64,000 bases of DNA from Stieleria mannarensis. GTDB lineage: Bacteria; Planctomycetota; Planctomycetia; Pirellulales; Pirellulaceae. This document shows, piece by piece, positions 10,566 to 19,578 of the stretch; the first letter of the stretch is position 1, and each line of letters begins with the position of its first letter. Location of the stretch: contig NZ_JACEHH010000041.1 of assembly GCF_014154935.1 (NCBI RefSeq), positions 1-64,000 of the forward strand, read 5' to 3'. The notes beneath the pieces were generated by a model. It searched no databases, had not been told where the DNA came from, and worked only from the letters and a program-made list of their open reading frames with translations. The position numbers were made by a program, and so were the translations under genes.

Positions 10566-10975
10566 GGTGTTTTCGGTTTGGACAAGAGATGGTTAATCTG
10601 ATTGGCTGCGATCGAGGTGAGTTGTCTCATCGCAAGCGATGCGAGTGCTCCGGTGATGCCTCCGACGAATCCCCGTTTGACGGTCGGCTTCGCCGCGGCT
10701 TGGCCGTCGGCCGACGAACAATCGCAGTGACCGGTCGCGGAACTGCGCCCGCCGGTTTCGCTGCCCGATTGTTTCTTGGGAACCAGCAGGTAGCCGATTC
10801 CGGCCGCGACCGCCAACACCGGCAACGGGTGCCGTGCCATGTGGTATTTCCAGTCCGACAACTGGCGCACTCGCCGCCGTGCGTCGTCGACGTCGTAGGG
10901 CAATTCCGTTCGGATCTCCGACATCCGCTGCTTGATCGCTTCGGCTTGCTTCCTCGTGGCAAGGGTATTGGCCAT
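10562..10975 (-). CDS. Hypothetical membrane protein of the DUF883/YqjK-like cluster
   Basis: This is a 137-residue protein. The N-terminal 50 residues form a charged helix (KQAEAIKQRMSEIRTELPYD), then comes one hydrophobic helix (about 50-65, LPVLAVAAGIGYLLVP). A Ser/Gly/Cys-rich linker with CDCSS and an amphipathic tail with a second weakly hydrophobic segment follow. The order resembles YqjD/YqjK-type stress proteins, extended at the C terminus. It begins 2 nt after the CsbD-like gene, so translation is probably coupled. It is seen only as part of this cluster; no catalytic motif is present. Confidence 0.6.
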   Translation of the reverse strand: MANTLATRKQAEAIKQRMSEIRTELPYDVDDARRRVRQLSDWKYHMARHPLPVLAVAAGIGYLLVPKKQSGSETGGRSSATGHCDCSSADGQAAAKPTVKRGFVGGITGALASLAMRQLTSIAANQINHLLSKPKTP

Positions 10976-10977
10976 GA

Positions 10978-11409
10978 CTATTTCTTATTTCCCATGAAGA
11001 ACAGTGCGCCGGCGGCGATGCCGAGCCCGAAGGCGATCGCCAGCGATTCGGCGGGGCGACTGCGAACGGTTTCGGCGACCTTTGCGGTGTAATCGCCCGA
11101 TTGGGTTGCCAACCGGCGATAGTTTTCGCGTGCGTACGCCGCGGCGTCGGCGGCAACCGCCTGGGCTGCATCGGCGTAGTGCTGGACGGCATCAGCGGCT
11201 TGATCGGTGTAGCTTCCGTGGAGCACGTTCTCAAGAAAGGACTCGATTTCATTCCGCGTCGCGCCGGTCTTTTGCTGGACCACACCGACGAGCTGGTCGG
11301 CCGACCCTTCGGCGCGGCGAAGATCGTCCTCGGTGAGCTGGCCCCAATGCTCCTTCAAACGTCCTTTGACTTCGTTCCATTGTCCTTTCAGTTCTTGTCG
11401 ATTGACCAT
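10978..11409 (-). CDS. CsbD-like plus DUF883-like stress protein
   Basis: This is a 143-residue protein. Residues 1-55 match the CsbD family ([29 protein letters not shown]), a small general-stress domain. Residues 56-143 form a long helix and a C-terminal glycine-rich membrane anchor ending MGNKK, as in DUF883. CsbD proteins are sigma-B targets in Bacillus; fusion to an anchor suggests placement at the membrane. The start at 11409 follows GGAGAA. It is the first gene of the cluster, with a possible -24/-12 promoter 63-78 nt upstream. Confidence 0.75.
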   Translation of the reverse strand: MVNRQELKGQWNEVKGRLKEHWGQLTEDDLRRAEGSADQLVGVVQQKTGATRNEIESFLENVLHGSYTDQAADAVQHYADAAQAVAADAAAYARENYRRLATQSGDYTAKVAETVRSRPAESLAIAFGLGIAAGALFFMGNKK

Positions 11410-11471
11410 CGAGTGGTTCTCCGTTGTTATGAAGTTCATGTTCTCGGTTGCAGAAGTTCACTTCGAAGCGA

Positions 11472-11487
11472 CGCATATCGTGGGCCA
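11472..11487 (-). promoter_or_regulatory. Weak sigma-54-like -24/-12 element
   Basis: On the minus strand TGGCCCACGATATGCG has GG and GC at the right spacing and agrees with TGGCACG-N4-TTGCW at 8 of 12 fixed positions. It lies about 63 nt before the CsbD-like start codon. Confidence 0.3.
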
Positions 11488-11620
11488 AAACGGATTCGCA
11501 CGGTGAAATCTTGAGATCTGAGGCGTAATCGGACGTGCGAGTGGATTGGCGGAGCGCAGATTGGGCGATAATCATCCAAACGTCGTCTGATCCGACAGGC
11601 TTTGGTCGACGTCGCCCGAT

Positions 11621-11636
11621 CGGAACGCGGTTTGCG
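11621..11636 (+). promoter_or_regulatory. Weak sigma-54-like -24/-12 element
   Basis: CGGAACGCGGTTTGCG has correct GG/GC spacing and 9 of 12 consensus matches. It is about 200 nt from the DUF2254 start, so a long leader would be required. Confidence 0.25.
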
Positions 11637-11849
11637 TTCCGCTGCGGTTCGAGCCGACGCATCGGTGATATCAAGCCCTCAGACAAACCGTTTCCCTTCA
11701 CTCGATTTCCTTTCGCCCCCGTCGATCATGCGATTGTTCCACAGCCCACTGACGGTTCGCACCTGCGCGCCGGCGCCCTGTGACCGTGAGCATACCGACT
11801 GGGATTCGGGCGAACGGGTTTCGGCGTCCTCGGATGTGGGCGCGATCCG

Positions 11850-13100
11850 ATGAGGGCTTACCTGCAGCAACTCGTTTACCGCATCAAGGGCAGTTATTGG
11901 TTCATCCCGTCGTTGATGGTGATCGCGGCGTTTGTGTTGTCGCAAGGCGCGATTTGGGTGGACCGTGCGATCGGCAATGAATGGACCAAGGAATTTTGGT
12001 TCACGTCGATGAACCAGCCCGACGGTGCGCGAGCCTTTCTGGCGACGGTCGCCGGGTCGATGATCACGGTCGCCGGCGTCACGTTCTCGTTGACCATCTT
12101 GGCCGTGTCCCACGCCACGAGCCACTTCGGTCCTCGGTTGCTGGACAACTTCATGCGCGACCGCGGCAATCAGGTCACGCTGGGGACCTTCGTCGCGACG
12201 TTTCTGTATTGCTTGTTGGTCCTTCGCGTGATCCGCGGGAATTGGGAATCCACGGCGATGGGTGTTTCCATGGACGCTTTTGTGCCTCAGTTCGCATTGA
12301 TCATCGCGATGGTCTTGACCATCGCCAGCGTGGGCGAATTGATCTATTTCATTCATCATGTTCCCGACAGCATTCACATCTCGACGGTGCTGCAACGGTT
12401 GGCCAGAGACATGACGGCGAAGTTCGACGAGTTGTATCCCGAAACACTCGGCGATCCCTTGGAAGCTGAATCGAAGCAGCCCGAACCGGAGTTTGATTTT
12501 CGGCACCAGGTCCCGGCCACCCGCAGCGGATACCTGCAAGGCGTCGACGACACCGAGCTGCTGGCGTTTGCCCGATCCAACGCGACCACGGTGCGATTGC
12601 TGCGACGGCCGGGCGACTTTATTCGCGAAAACGAAGTGATTGCCGAAGTCGCGGCGATGGATGATTGGTGTGACGACCACGCCGATCAGGTCCGGCACGG
12701 GGTCGCCATCGGTTCGATTCGGACGCCGACGCAGGACGTGTTCTTTGTCTTGAATCGATTCGTCGAAGTCGCAACACGGGCTCTTTCGCCGGGCGTGAAC
12801 GATCCGTTTACCGCCATGCAGTGCATCGATTGGCTGTCCGTCGGACTGGTCAAACTTGCCGAGCGAAAGATTCCGTCGAGTCATCGCACCGATTGCGACG
12901 GAAACGTCAGGATCATCACGACCGACGTGACGCATGCCGATTTTGTCGAATCGATGCTGGCGCAGCTGGTGCCGTATGTGAAGCAAGATCGGAATGTCAC
13001 TCGCTACTGCGTTTCTTCATTGCAAAAAGTGACCACGATCTCGCAGAACAAACCTCTGAATCAACTGATCAACGATCAGATTGAGCATCTCCAACAGTAA
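11850..13100 (+). CDS. DUF2254 family membrane protein
   Basis: This 416-residue protein matches the DUF2254 predicted membrane family. It has an N-terminal hydrophobic helix (about 14-32), a TVAGSMITVAGVTFSLTILA segment near residue 65-84, two more hydrophobic segments near 110-170, and a large soluble C-terminal half. The C-terminal half holds the typical ALSPGVNDPFTAMQCIDW motif. The molecular function of the family is not established. The downstream MscS-type gene starts 2 nt after its stop codon, so the two are almost certainly co-transcribed, which suggests a link to envelope or osmotic stress. The start ATG at 11850 yields the expected N terminus. Confidence 0.85.
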   Translation: MRAYLQQLVYRIKGSYWFIPSLMVIAAFVLSQGAIWVDRAIGNEWTKEFWFTSMNQPDGARAFLATVAGSMITVAGVTFSLTILAVSHATSHFGPRLLDNFMRDRGNQVTLGTFVATFLYCLLVLRVIRGNWESTAMGVSMDAFVPQFALIIAMVLTIASVGELIYFIHHVPDSIHISTVLQRLARDMTAKFDELYPETLGDPLEAESKQPEPEFDFRHQVPATRSGYLQGVDDTELLAFARSNATTVRLLRRPGDFIRENEVIAEVAAMDDWCDDHADQVRHGVAIGSIRTPTQDVFFVLNRFVEVATRALSPGVNDPFTAMQCIDWLSVGLVKLAERKIPSSHRTDCDGNVRIITTDVTHADFVESMLAQLVPYVKQDRNVTRYCVSSLQKVTTISQNKPLNQLINDQIEHLQQ

Positions 13101-13102
13101 AC

Positions 13103-14395
13103 GTGAACTCTCTCATGCCACGAATTCTCTTTTGCCTGCTAGTGTTCACGCTCGTTCCGTGGGCGGCTGAACTCCATTCGTTCGCTCACGCTCAGGATCC
13201 GTTCGCCGCCGCGCAAGAGGCGGAGGCCTCACAGGAAGGCGACGATGCCAATGAGCCCGCCGAGACCGTTTCGGTAGAGAACGTGGCCGACGATCAGGCG
13301 ATCCGAGATCGATTGTTGAAAATCTATCAGGCGGCAGAAAAGTCGGGTTGGCTGACCGAGGCGGAGGTGTTGCTCGACAGCGGCATCGTGACACTCAAGG
13401 GGCAGTCGGATACCGAAGAACACCGCCAGTGGGCGGCCAACGTCGCCCGAAAAACCGAAGATGTGGTCGCGGTGATCAATGAATTGACTGTCGATCATCA
13501 AGTCGACTTGGAATCGACCAGCGACGTCGTCGCCGACTCGCTCAACACACTCTGGACCGATTTCCTGGCTCGATCGCCGCTGCTGTTGGCCGCGCTCGTC
13601 ATCCTGGTGCTCACTAGTCTGACCGCCAAGGGTGTCGGCTGGGGCGTGCACCGCTTGCTAGATCAGCGCGGCATGCGAGCCAGTTTGAAAGATTTGATTT
13701 ACCAGATCACCGCTATCCTGATTTGGATCGTCGGGTTCTTGGTTGCCACCGTGGTCGCATTTCCGGGGATGACGCCTTCCAAAGCCTTGACGGTGTTGGG
13801 GCTGGGTTCGGTCGCCATCGGTTTCGCCTTTAAAGACATCTTCGAAAATTTCTTTGCCGGGATTTTGATTCTGTGGCGTTACCCGTTCGACCGCGGGGAT
13901 TACATCACGTGCGGCGACCTGACCGGCGAAGTGAAAGAGATCACGATCCGTAACACGATGATTCGGAAACTCGATGGCGAACTGGCCGTCGTCCCCAACG
14001 CGTCGCTTTTTAAGAACAACGTCGACGTGCTGACCAGTCAACCGCAACGTCGCGTCCGGATCATCTGTGGCGTGGCCTATGACGAAGATGTCGACCAATC
14101 GCGGGACGTGATCGCTCAGGCGGTTCAGTCGTGCCAAAGTGTGCAAGGCAAACGGACCGTCGAGGTGTTTGCTCAAGAGTTTGCCAGTTCCAGCATCAAT
14201 TTCGAAGTCGCTTGGTGGACGGGATCCAAGCCGGTTGAAATCCGCCGCAGCCGAGACGAAGTGGTTGCGGCGATCAAGCGAGCATTGGATGACGCCGGCA
14301 TCGAAATTCCGTTCCCGTATCGCACCTTGACGTTCAAGAATCCCGCGATCGGAGAAGTTGTCGCAAAGGCGACGCAACACGGGGAGGAGACTTGA
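13103..14395 (+). CDS. Mechanosensitive channel of the MscS family with BON domain
   Basis: This is a 430-residue protein with a signal peptide (about 1-30, ending AHA). A BON-type periplasmic domain follows (about 65-130, LLDSGIVTLKGQSDTEEH). Three hydrophobic segments (about 155-245) come next; the last is the pore-lining helix running into GLGSVAIGFAFKDIFENFFAG, the MscS signature. The cytoplasmic MscS beta and alpha/beta domains complete it. It should act as an inner-membrane tension-gated channel; BON domains bind phospholipid or peptidoglycan-associated surfaces. The GTG at 13103 or the in-frame ATG at 13115 may be the start. The downstream AI-2E gene overlaps its stop by 1 nt. Confidence 0.88.
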   Translation: MNSLMPRILFCLLVFTLVPWAAELHSFAHAQDPFAAAQEAEASQEGDDANEPAETVSVENVADDQAIRDRLLKIYQAAEKSGWLTEAEVLLDSGIVTLKGQSDTEEHRQWAANVARKTEDVVAVINELTVDHQVDLESTSDVVADSLNTLWTDFLARSPLLLAALVILVLTSLTAKGVGWGVHRLLDQRGMRASLKDLIYQITAILIWIVGFLVATVVAFPGMTPSKALTVLGLGSVAIGFAFKDIFENFFAGILILWRYPFDRGDYITCGDLTGEVKEITIRNTMIRKLDGELAVVPNASLFKNNVDVLTSQPQRRVRIICGVAYDEDVDQSRDVIAQAVQSCQSVQGKRTVEVFAQEFASSSINFEVAWWTGSKPVEIRRSRDEVVAAIKRALDDAGIEIPFPYRTLTFKNPAIGEVVAKATQHGEET

Positions 14396-15423
14396 TGAAC
14401 GATCAACGTCTGATCCGTAACACGTTGACCGTCTGCGCGTTGGTGATCGCCGTGGCCGCCGTCGCGTCGTTGTTGTTTGTCGCGCGTAACTTGTTGCCGT
14501 TGCTCTTTGGTGCCATTTTGATTGCGGTGGTGCTCAATCGAATCGCGGGCAAATTGGGCGGGCGTCTGCGTGAGCGACTCTCGCGTCGCACGCGGGTGGC
14601 TCTGGTGATCGGCACGCTGCTGTTGCCGACGATTGTTCTGGCTTACGCGTTCGCCAATTCGGCCAGCGAACAGATCGTGCGATTGACCGACCGAGTCGAC
14701 GCATCGATCGGCGAGGTCGTCCAGGCGGCCAAGGAGCAGCCGTTGGTCCAGCGTTATGTCGGCAACGGGTCCGGGTTGACGTCTCTGTTGCCGTCGTCAA
14801 CCGAGTCGCTGGGGTTGGCCAAAAACTTCTTCGCAACCGCGTTCGGAGGACTGGCCGATTGTTTGATCTTGTTGATCTTGGCGGCCTACTTTGGGTTCAA
14901 CCCGGACAAGTACCGCAGCGGCGCGATTCGGGTGGTATCGATCCGCTGGCGAGATCGTCTATCGACGCTGTTGGATGATTCTGGTGAGACGCTCTGGCGT
15001 TGGATGATCGGACGTGTGTTGGCGATGCTGATTGTCGGCTGTCTGTTCGGGGCCGGGCTGGCGGTGATCGGGGTGCCGATGCCGGTGGAATTGGGGGTCT
15101 TCGCCGCCCTGGTGACCTTCATCCCCAATCTCGGCGGGATCGCGGCGGTGATCCCTGCCCTGCTGTTGGCATCCCAGCAAGGTTCGACCGCAGTGATCAG
15201 CGTTTTGGCGCTTTATCTGACGATTCAGTTTGTCGAAAGCTACCTGATCACGCCGATGGTTCAAGAACATCAAGTCTCGCTACCCCCGGCCGCGGTGATC
15301 CTGGCGCAGATCATTGGTGGATTGGTGTTCGGATTTTGGGGCGTGGTGTTTGCCACGCCATTGGTCGCGGTTGTGATGTTGTGGACGAAGCGGTTGTATG
15401 TCGAAGGTTGGTTGGAGGCATAA
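14395..15423 (+). CDS. AI-2E/PerM family permease
   Basis: This is a 342-residue integral membrane protein with about seven to eight hydrophobic helices. The C-terminal half holds the family hallmark FIPNLGGIAAVIPALLL and FGFWGVVFATPLVAVV. Members are called AI-2E transporters after E. coli TqsA, but others exchange Na+/H+ or have unknown substrates, so substrate should not be assumed. The ATG overlaps the previous stop in TGATG and is preceded by GGGGAGGAGA, a good ribosome binding site. It closes the operon DUF2254-MscS-AI2E. A second member of the family is encoded at 17928-19127. Confidence 0.85.
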   Translation: MNDQRLIRNTLTVCALVIAVAAVASLLFVARNLLPLLFGAILIAVVLNRIAGKLGGRLRERLSRRTRVALVIGTLLLPTIVLAYAFANSASEQIVRLTDRVDASIGEVVQAAKEQPLVQRYVGNGSGLTSLLPSSTESLGLAKNFFATAFGGLADCLILLILAAYFGFNPDKYRSGAIRVVSIRWRDRLSTLLDDSGETLWRWMIGRVLAMLIVGCLFGAGLAVIGVPMPVELGVFAALVTFIPNLGGIAAVIPALLLASQQGSTAVISVLALYLTIQFVESYLITPMVQEHQVSLPPAAVILAQIIGGLVFGFWGVVFATPLVAVVMLWTKRLYVEGWLEA

Positions 15424-15430
15424 CGTGTTT

Positions 15431-15446
15431 CGGCATGTCGTTTGCT
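15431..15446 (+). promoter_or_regulatory. Sigma-54-like -24/-12 promoter
   Basis: CGGCATGTCGTTTGCT matches TGGCACG-N4-TTGCW at 10 of 12 fixed positions, with GG at 15432-15433 and GC at 15444-15445. The next gene is the CheY-like protein, 180-240 nt downstream. The site closely resembles the one at 16163-16178. Confidence 0.55.
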
Positions 15447-15683
15447 CGGATGGTTTAGCCGGGCTTTTCAAGCATGCTGTGTCGACGTCGGGCGATCTCC
15501 GCGACCGACTTCGGACCTCCCTCCATTACCCCGTAGGACGACTGAACCGCAATGTGCGACCGAACGGCCTGATCTTGGGGTGGCGTTGCTCGGGATGATG
15601 ACTCCAACACCGAAATCCAGGTAAGCCGAATGATAAAGCCGATCCCCTTTCCCGGACCCATTCGGTCGTTGAGGTCGCTGGGA

Positions 15684-16082
15684 ATGCAAACCGTACTGAT
15701 CGTCGATGATGTCCCGACGATGCGAGCCATCGTCGATCGAGCGGTTCGGCAGTTCGATGTCGCGACCGTTCAATCCGGAAATGGCAAGGAGGCCTTCAAA
15801 CAGCTTCAGCAGCAGCGCGTCGATTTGGTGATCACCGACGTCGAGATGCCCGTATGGAGCGGGTTTGATCTATTGCAGGCGATCCGTCGGTCGCATGATC
15901 GCCGCTTGCGAACGCTGCCCGTCATCGTCGTCAGCAGCTTAGATGATCGCGCCATCGCGGCCAGAGCAAGACAGTTTGCCGGGACGTATTTTTTGCCCAA
16001 GCCGATTTCGATTTCTCATTTGCGCGTCACACTGAAACGGATCGCCGGCCGCCGCTGGGCCCGTCAACGCGGTGCTCGCTAA
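15684..16082 (+). CDS. CheY-like single-domain response regulator
   Basis: This 132-residue protein consists only of a receiver domain. MQTVLIVDDVPTMRAI opens it, the acidic pair is at 9-10, the phospho-acceptor is in LVITDVEMPVWSG (Asp53) and the conserved lysine is in FLPKPIS. There is no output domain, so it should work by protein contact, as an intermediate in a relay or on a kinase. No kinase gene is adjacent. An upstream in-frame ATG at 15630 preceded by AGG would add 18 residues; the shorter start fits the domain better. A sigma-54-like site lies upstream at 15431. Confidence 0.85.
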   Translation: MQTVLIVDDVPTMRAIVDRAVRQFDVATVQSGNGKEAFKQLQQQRVDLVITDVEMPVWSGFDLLQAIRRSHDRRLRTLPVIVVSSLDDRAIAARARQFAGTYFLPKPISISHLRVTLKRIAGRRWARQRGAR

Positions 16083-16162
16083 TCGACCACACTGGTCTGT
16101 GTCGCATCAGATGGCACTCGCACGACCGCGATACGCGTCGTCCGGCACCAGATCCACATCAT

Positions 16163-16178
16163 CGGCATAGCGTTTGCT
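16163..16178 (+). promoter_or_regulatory. Sigma-54-like -24/-12 promoter before the UbiB gene
   Basis: CGGCATAGCGTTTGCT matches the sigma-54 consensus at 9 of 12 fixed positions with exact GG-N10-GC spacing. Transcription would begin near 16190, about 75 nt before the UbiB-like ATG. It differs from the 15431 site at only two positions. Confidence 0.55.
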
Positions 16179-16263
16179 TTCTCGGCAGGGGTTTCCATCC
16201 GTCTGGCAAACCAACCCCGCTTTGGGAGCGGGATTCCCTTGCTTCATCCGCCGAGCAACCAAC

Positions 16264-17928
16264 ATGCTGACCACGCTGCCTGCTGATAGCCTCCATTACG
16301 CCAAGCTCTCTATGTTGCTGTGGAAGTACGGACGGCGCGACATTGCCGAGAAACTCGGCTGGACAGATGCGTTTGACGACGATGGCACGTCCGCGCAGCG
16401 TTCCAGCGGGACCGCTCGGGAAGCAGCCGAGGAATGTGCCCGCGATATCGAACAACTCGGGACGGCGTACATCAAACTGGCCCAGATCGCCAGCACCCGA
16501 CACGACATGCTACCGCCCGAATACGTCGATGCGTTCGGGAGATTGCAGGATGATGTTGAACCGGTTCCCGTGGAGGAGCTTGAATCGATCTTGGAAGAAT
16601 CGCTCGGCGCTAAGGCCTCGGTTCTGTTCCAAAGCTTCGATCGAACACCGCTGGCCACCGCATCGATCGGACAAGTCCATCGCGCGGTCTTGCGCGACGG
16701 GCGAGAGGTGGTTGTCAAATTTCGGCGGCCGGGGATCGAGCAACAGGCCACCGAGCAGCTTGCCAGTCTGAAACGCTTGGCGGCGACGATCGACAGCAAG
16801 ACGGAGATCGGACGACAGGTTCGCTTTCGATCGCTCGTCGGCGCGGTCGAGTATGCACTCAGCCGCGAACTGGACTATCGCCAAGAAGCCAACCACCTTC
16901 AGCACTTGGCCGAGAATCTTAAGTCGTTCCGCCGCATCCGAATCCCCCAACCGATCGCACAAATGGTCTGCAGCGATGTGCTGGTGATGGAGTATCTCGG
17001 TGGGCCGGCGATCAATACCGTCAGCGGCGTGGTGCTCAATGAGTTGGACACGGGGGCACTGGCAGATGAACTGGTGCGTGCCTACTTGCAACAAATCTTG
17101 ATCGACGGTCTGTTCCATGCCGATCCGCACCCGGGTAACTTAATTCTTCACGCTGGGAATCAGATCGGATTGCTCGATGGCGGGATGGTCGTGAACCTGC
17201 CGCCGTTGTTGCGCCGCGAAGTCGCCGCGCTGCTGCTGGCGTTCAGTGCGGGCGAAGGCGAGCGGGCGGCAACGATCGCAAGCCGCATCGGCCAGACCGA
17301 AGTCGGGTTCGATGCCAAGGCGTTTCGGACGGCAGCGTCACGGGTGGTCGCCGCCGCCGGGGACGGCGCGTTTGATTCGATGTCGCTCGGTCGTACGCTG
17401 GTCGAGTTCTTGAAGATCGCCGGCGAACATGGTTTGGTTCTGCCGTTCGAAATGATCTTGCTGAGCAAGGCGTTTCTGCAACTCGAGACCACACTGGCGC
17501 GACTGAACCCCGGCCAAGACGCCAAGGCGATCATTCGCGGTTATACGTTTGAACTTTTGGCCGACCGTGCCAAAGAACAATTGAGCGTCGGTCAAATCGC
17601 AGCGGCGGCTTTGGACTCGGCGGCCCTGGCGTCCAACTTGCCTGCACGGCTGAACGAAATCACTCGATTGGCCGCCGAGAACCAACTGCGACTGGACATC
17701 GATGCGATCGATGAAGCGGCGCTGCTGGCAGGACTTGGGAAGATCGCAAACCGCATCACTTCTGGTTTGATCGTCGCGGCGATGATCATCGGTGCTTCGC
17801 TGATCATGCGAATGCAAACGGGGGCACAGTTGTTTGGTTACCCGGTGTTGGCGACCATCTTCTTCTTGATCGCGGCCGTCATCGGTCTGGTGCTGCTGTA
17901 CCAAGCCATGTTTGGGGACGAACGCTAA
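16264..17928 (+). CDS. UbiB/ABC1/ADCK family atypical kinase
   Basis: This is a 554-residue protein of the ABC1 (UbiB/ADCK) protein-kinase-like family. The N-terminal KxGQ-like segment is present as YIKLAQIASTRHDMLPPEY, followed by TPLATASIGQVHRAVLRDG, the VVVKFRRPG lysine strand, ELDYRQEANH and a catalytic FHADPHPGNL plus LLDGGM. The C terminus has two hydrophobic helices (about 495-550), typical of membrane-bound members that support ubiquinone or other prenyl-lipid metabolism. The start at 16264 avoids the upstream frame that overlaps the promoter-like site. It overlaps the next AI-2E family gene by 1 nt (TAATG), so the two are likely one operon. Confidence 0.88.
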   Translation: MLTTLPADSLHYAKLSMLLWKYGRRDIAEKLGWTDAFDDDGTSAQRSSGTAREAAEECARDIEQLGTAYIKLAQIASTRHDMLPPEYVDAFGRLQDDVEPVPVEELESILEESLGAKASVLFQSFDRTPLATASIGQVHRAVLRDGREVVVKFRRPGIEQQATEQLASLKRLAATIDSKTEIGRQVRFRSLVGAVEYALSRELDYRQEANHLQHLAENLKSFRRIRIPQPIAQMVCSDVLVMEYLGGPAINTVSGVVLNELDTGALADELVRAYLQQILIDGLFHADPHPGNLILHAGNQIGLLDGGMVVNLPPLLRREVAALLLAFSAGEGERAATIASRIGQTEVGFDAKAFRTAASRVVAAAGDGAFDSMSLGRTLVEFLKIAGEHGLVLPFEMILLSKAFLQLETTLARLNPGQDAKAIIRGYTFELLADRAKEQLSVGQIAAAALDSAALASNLPARLNEITRLAAENQLRLDIDAIDEAALLAGLGKIANRITSGLIVAAMIIGASLIMRMQTGAQLFGYPVLATIFFLIAAVIGLVLLYQAMFGDER

Positions 17929-19127
17929 TGTGTGATTTCACGGGAACGGCAACTCTCCCCTCCGAGGCGGAGGAGACTGCAGAGAGCACGCATTCAGACA
18001 CCACCGCGGCGACCGAACTGCTCGCCCGTCGCGTCGGTTGGGCGGCGTCCGGAATTTGGTTGTGTGCAGGGCTGTTGTCCATCTATACGCTTTACATCGG
18101 CCGAAATCTGTTCGTGCCGATCGCTGTTGCGCTGTTCGCTTACCTGACCGTCCGTCCGATGATCCGGACCTGTTCGCGGTTGGGGATCCCGACGGCGGTT
18201 TCTGCCGCAGCGATCATGATTGGATTGTGTTGCGCCTCGGGCGCAGCGATGTATATGTTGTCCGGTCCTGCTCGTGAGATGTTGCAAGAAGTCCCGCGGT
18301 CGATGAAGGAGGTCAAGCACAAATTGGCGTTTGTGTTTGATCACCTGGAAACGGTCAACGATGCGACCGAAGACATTTCTCAAGCCGCCGACGAGGAAAA
18401 CCTCTCACCGGATGAGAAGCCGGTGCCGGTGCAGATTAAACCGACCGCCTGGACGACGACCTCGCCGTTGATTGCGGGGACGGGCAACGCGATGTCGTTT
18501 TTTTCGATCGCGGGCGTGTTGCTGTATTTTTTGATGGCCGCCGGTGACGCCTTGATCCGCAACCTGATGTCCGCATTGCCGACGTTTTCGTCCAAGCGAC
18601 GGTTTATCGAAGCGGTGGAAAGTGTCCAGGATGCGTTGAGCAGCTATTTGGCGTGGGTGACACTGATCAACGCCTGTCTGGGGATTGCGATCGGAACCGC
18701 GATGTGGGCGCTCGAGATGCCCTCGCCCGTGCTCTGGGGGGTTGCGGCGATGCTGCTGAACTTCGTCCCGATCGTCGGCGCGATGGTCGGCATCGCGTGC
18801 GTCTTCTTCGTCGCACTCGTCAATCACGAACACGCCTCGTACGCCTTCATCGTGGCGGGAACCTACGCCACGCTGACGACTTTGGAAGGCCAGTTCATCA
18901 CACCGTCGATCCTGGGGCGGTCGATGAAACTCTCCTCGGTGTTGGTTTTTCTGTCGATCGTGATTTGGGGTTGGATGTGGGGCATGATGGGAGTCTTCCT
19001 GGCTGTCCCGATCCTGATCGCTTTGACGATGATCAGCCAAAAACTGGACGCGATGTCGCCGATCAATGCGGTGCTCGGCGGCAGCGAGGCCGGTGAACGC
19101 GAAAAGCCGGCTGTCGACAATCACTAA
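17928..19127 (+). CDS. AI-2E/PerM family permease, second copy
   Basis: This is a 399-residue integral membrane protein. An N-terminal hydrophilic stretch of about 45 residues comes first, then hydrophobic helices, with a soluble loop (about 125-175) and the C-terminal signature LLNFVPIVGAMVGIACVFFV and MMGVFLAVPILIAL. It belongs to the same family as the product at 14395-15423 but is clearly diverged. It is translationally coupled to the UbiB-like kinase. The transported substrate is unknown. Confidence 0.85.
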   Translation: MCDFTGTATLPSEAEETAESTHSDTTAATELLARRVGWAASGIWLCAGLLSIYTLYIGRNLFVPIAVALFAYLTVRPMIRTCSRLGIPTAVSAAAIMIGLCCASGAAMYMLSGPAREMLQEVPRSMKEVKHKLAFVFDHLETVNDATEDISQAADEENLSPDEKPVPVQIKPTAWTTTSPLIAGTGNAMSFFSIAGVLLYFLMAAGDALIRNLMSALPTFSSKRRFIEAVESVQDALSSYLAWVTLINACLGIAIGTAMWALEMPSPVLWGVAAMLLNFVPIVGAMVGIACVFFVALVNHEHASYAFIVAGTYATLTTLEGQFITPSILGRSMKLSSVLVFLSIVIWGWMWGMMGVFLAVPILIALTMISQKLDAMSPINAVLGGSEAGEREKPAVDNH

Positions 19128-19153
19128 CACTCCGGCACTACTCGGTCTTCGGG

Positions 19154-19232
19154 TCGTGGACGAGCCGCCGAGCCCATTCGGATTGCCCACTGCGAGGACT
19201 CCTCGCCTCGGTCACGACGGCTTACCCGAATC
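19154..19232 (-). repeat. Structured dispersed element, copy A
   Basis: Read on the minus strand, the element opens with GATTCGGGTAA, has a central CGAGGAGTCCTCG palindrome, then ATCCGAATGG, which can pair back to the opening, and ends CGTCCACGA. A copy with the same order and roughly three quarters identity is at 30244-30326 on the plus strand. It could be a small structured RNA or a REP-type mobile element. Confidence 0.5.
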
Positions 19233-19498
19233 CCTCTTTCCTTAGAGTCCGTTCCGTAGGTCTGGCCCTCAGTTGTCAAATCGCCCGTTGATCCCAGTTT
19301 CAGGATCGGCGGAGCATCAGGCCTCGCGACCACCAAGCATCACAACGGCAGTCGATTCTGAAAACGTTGGCAGACGGCGTCGCACGACGCCGCGTCCTGG
19401 TCGGCATTCGCTCAGAATGTCGCCTCAGCCATCATGTCGCTTTCGCAGGCGTGGATGTTTTTGACCAATCGACGCGTTTGGGTCACCGCTCGATGGAT

Positions 19499-19514
19499 CG
19501 GCACGGTCATTGCA
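19499..19514 (+). promoter_or_regulatory. Strong sigma-54-like promoter before the DUF2383 gene
   Basis: CGGCACGGTCATTGCA matches TGGCACG-N4-TTGCW at 11 of 12 fixed positions, with GG at 19500-19501 and GC at 19512-19513. Transcription would start near 19525, leaving a leader of about 54 nt with TCAGGAGG before the ATG at 19579. Confidence 0.7.
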
Positions 19515-19578
19515 AACAGGGTGCGGCTACGCGCGGTGATTGCTCGCGTAAATCTTTCCACTCAATCAGGAGGCATCG

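Larger units (their letters stand above)
11410..11849. other. Intergenic region between divergent operons
   Basis: No gene was found. It separates the CsbD/DUF883 operon (minus) from the DUF2254-MscS-AI2E operon (plus). It contains two weak sigma-54-like sites, one in each direction (11472-11487 minus, 11621-11636 plus). Confidence 0.5.
19128..19578. other. Intergenic region with a structured repeat and a promoter
   Basis: No gene was found. It contains one copy of a roughly 80-nt palindrome-rich element (19154-19232) and a strong sigma-54-like promoter (19499-19514). Confidence 0.6.

Noticed and set aside
11679-12986. 435-codon open frame antisense to the DUF2254 gene
   Set aside because: The translation is low in hydrophobic residues, has no recognisable motif and mirrors the DUF2254 gene. 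It is a GC-driven shadow frame.
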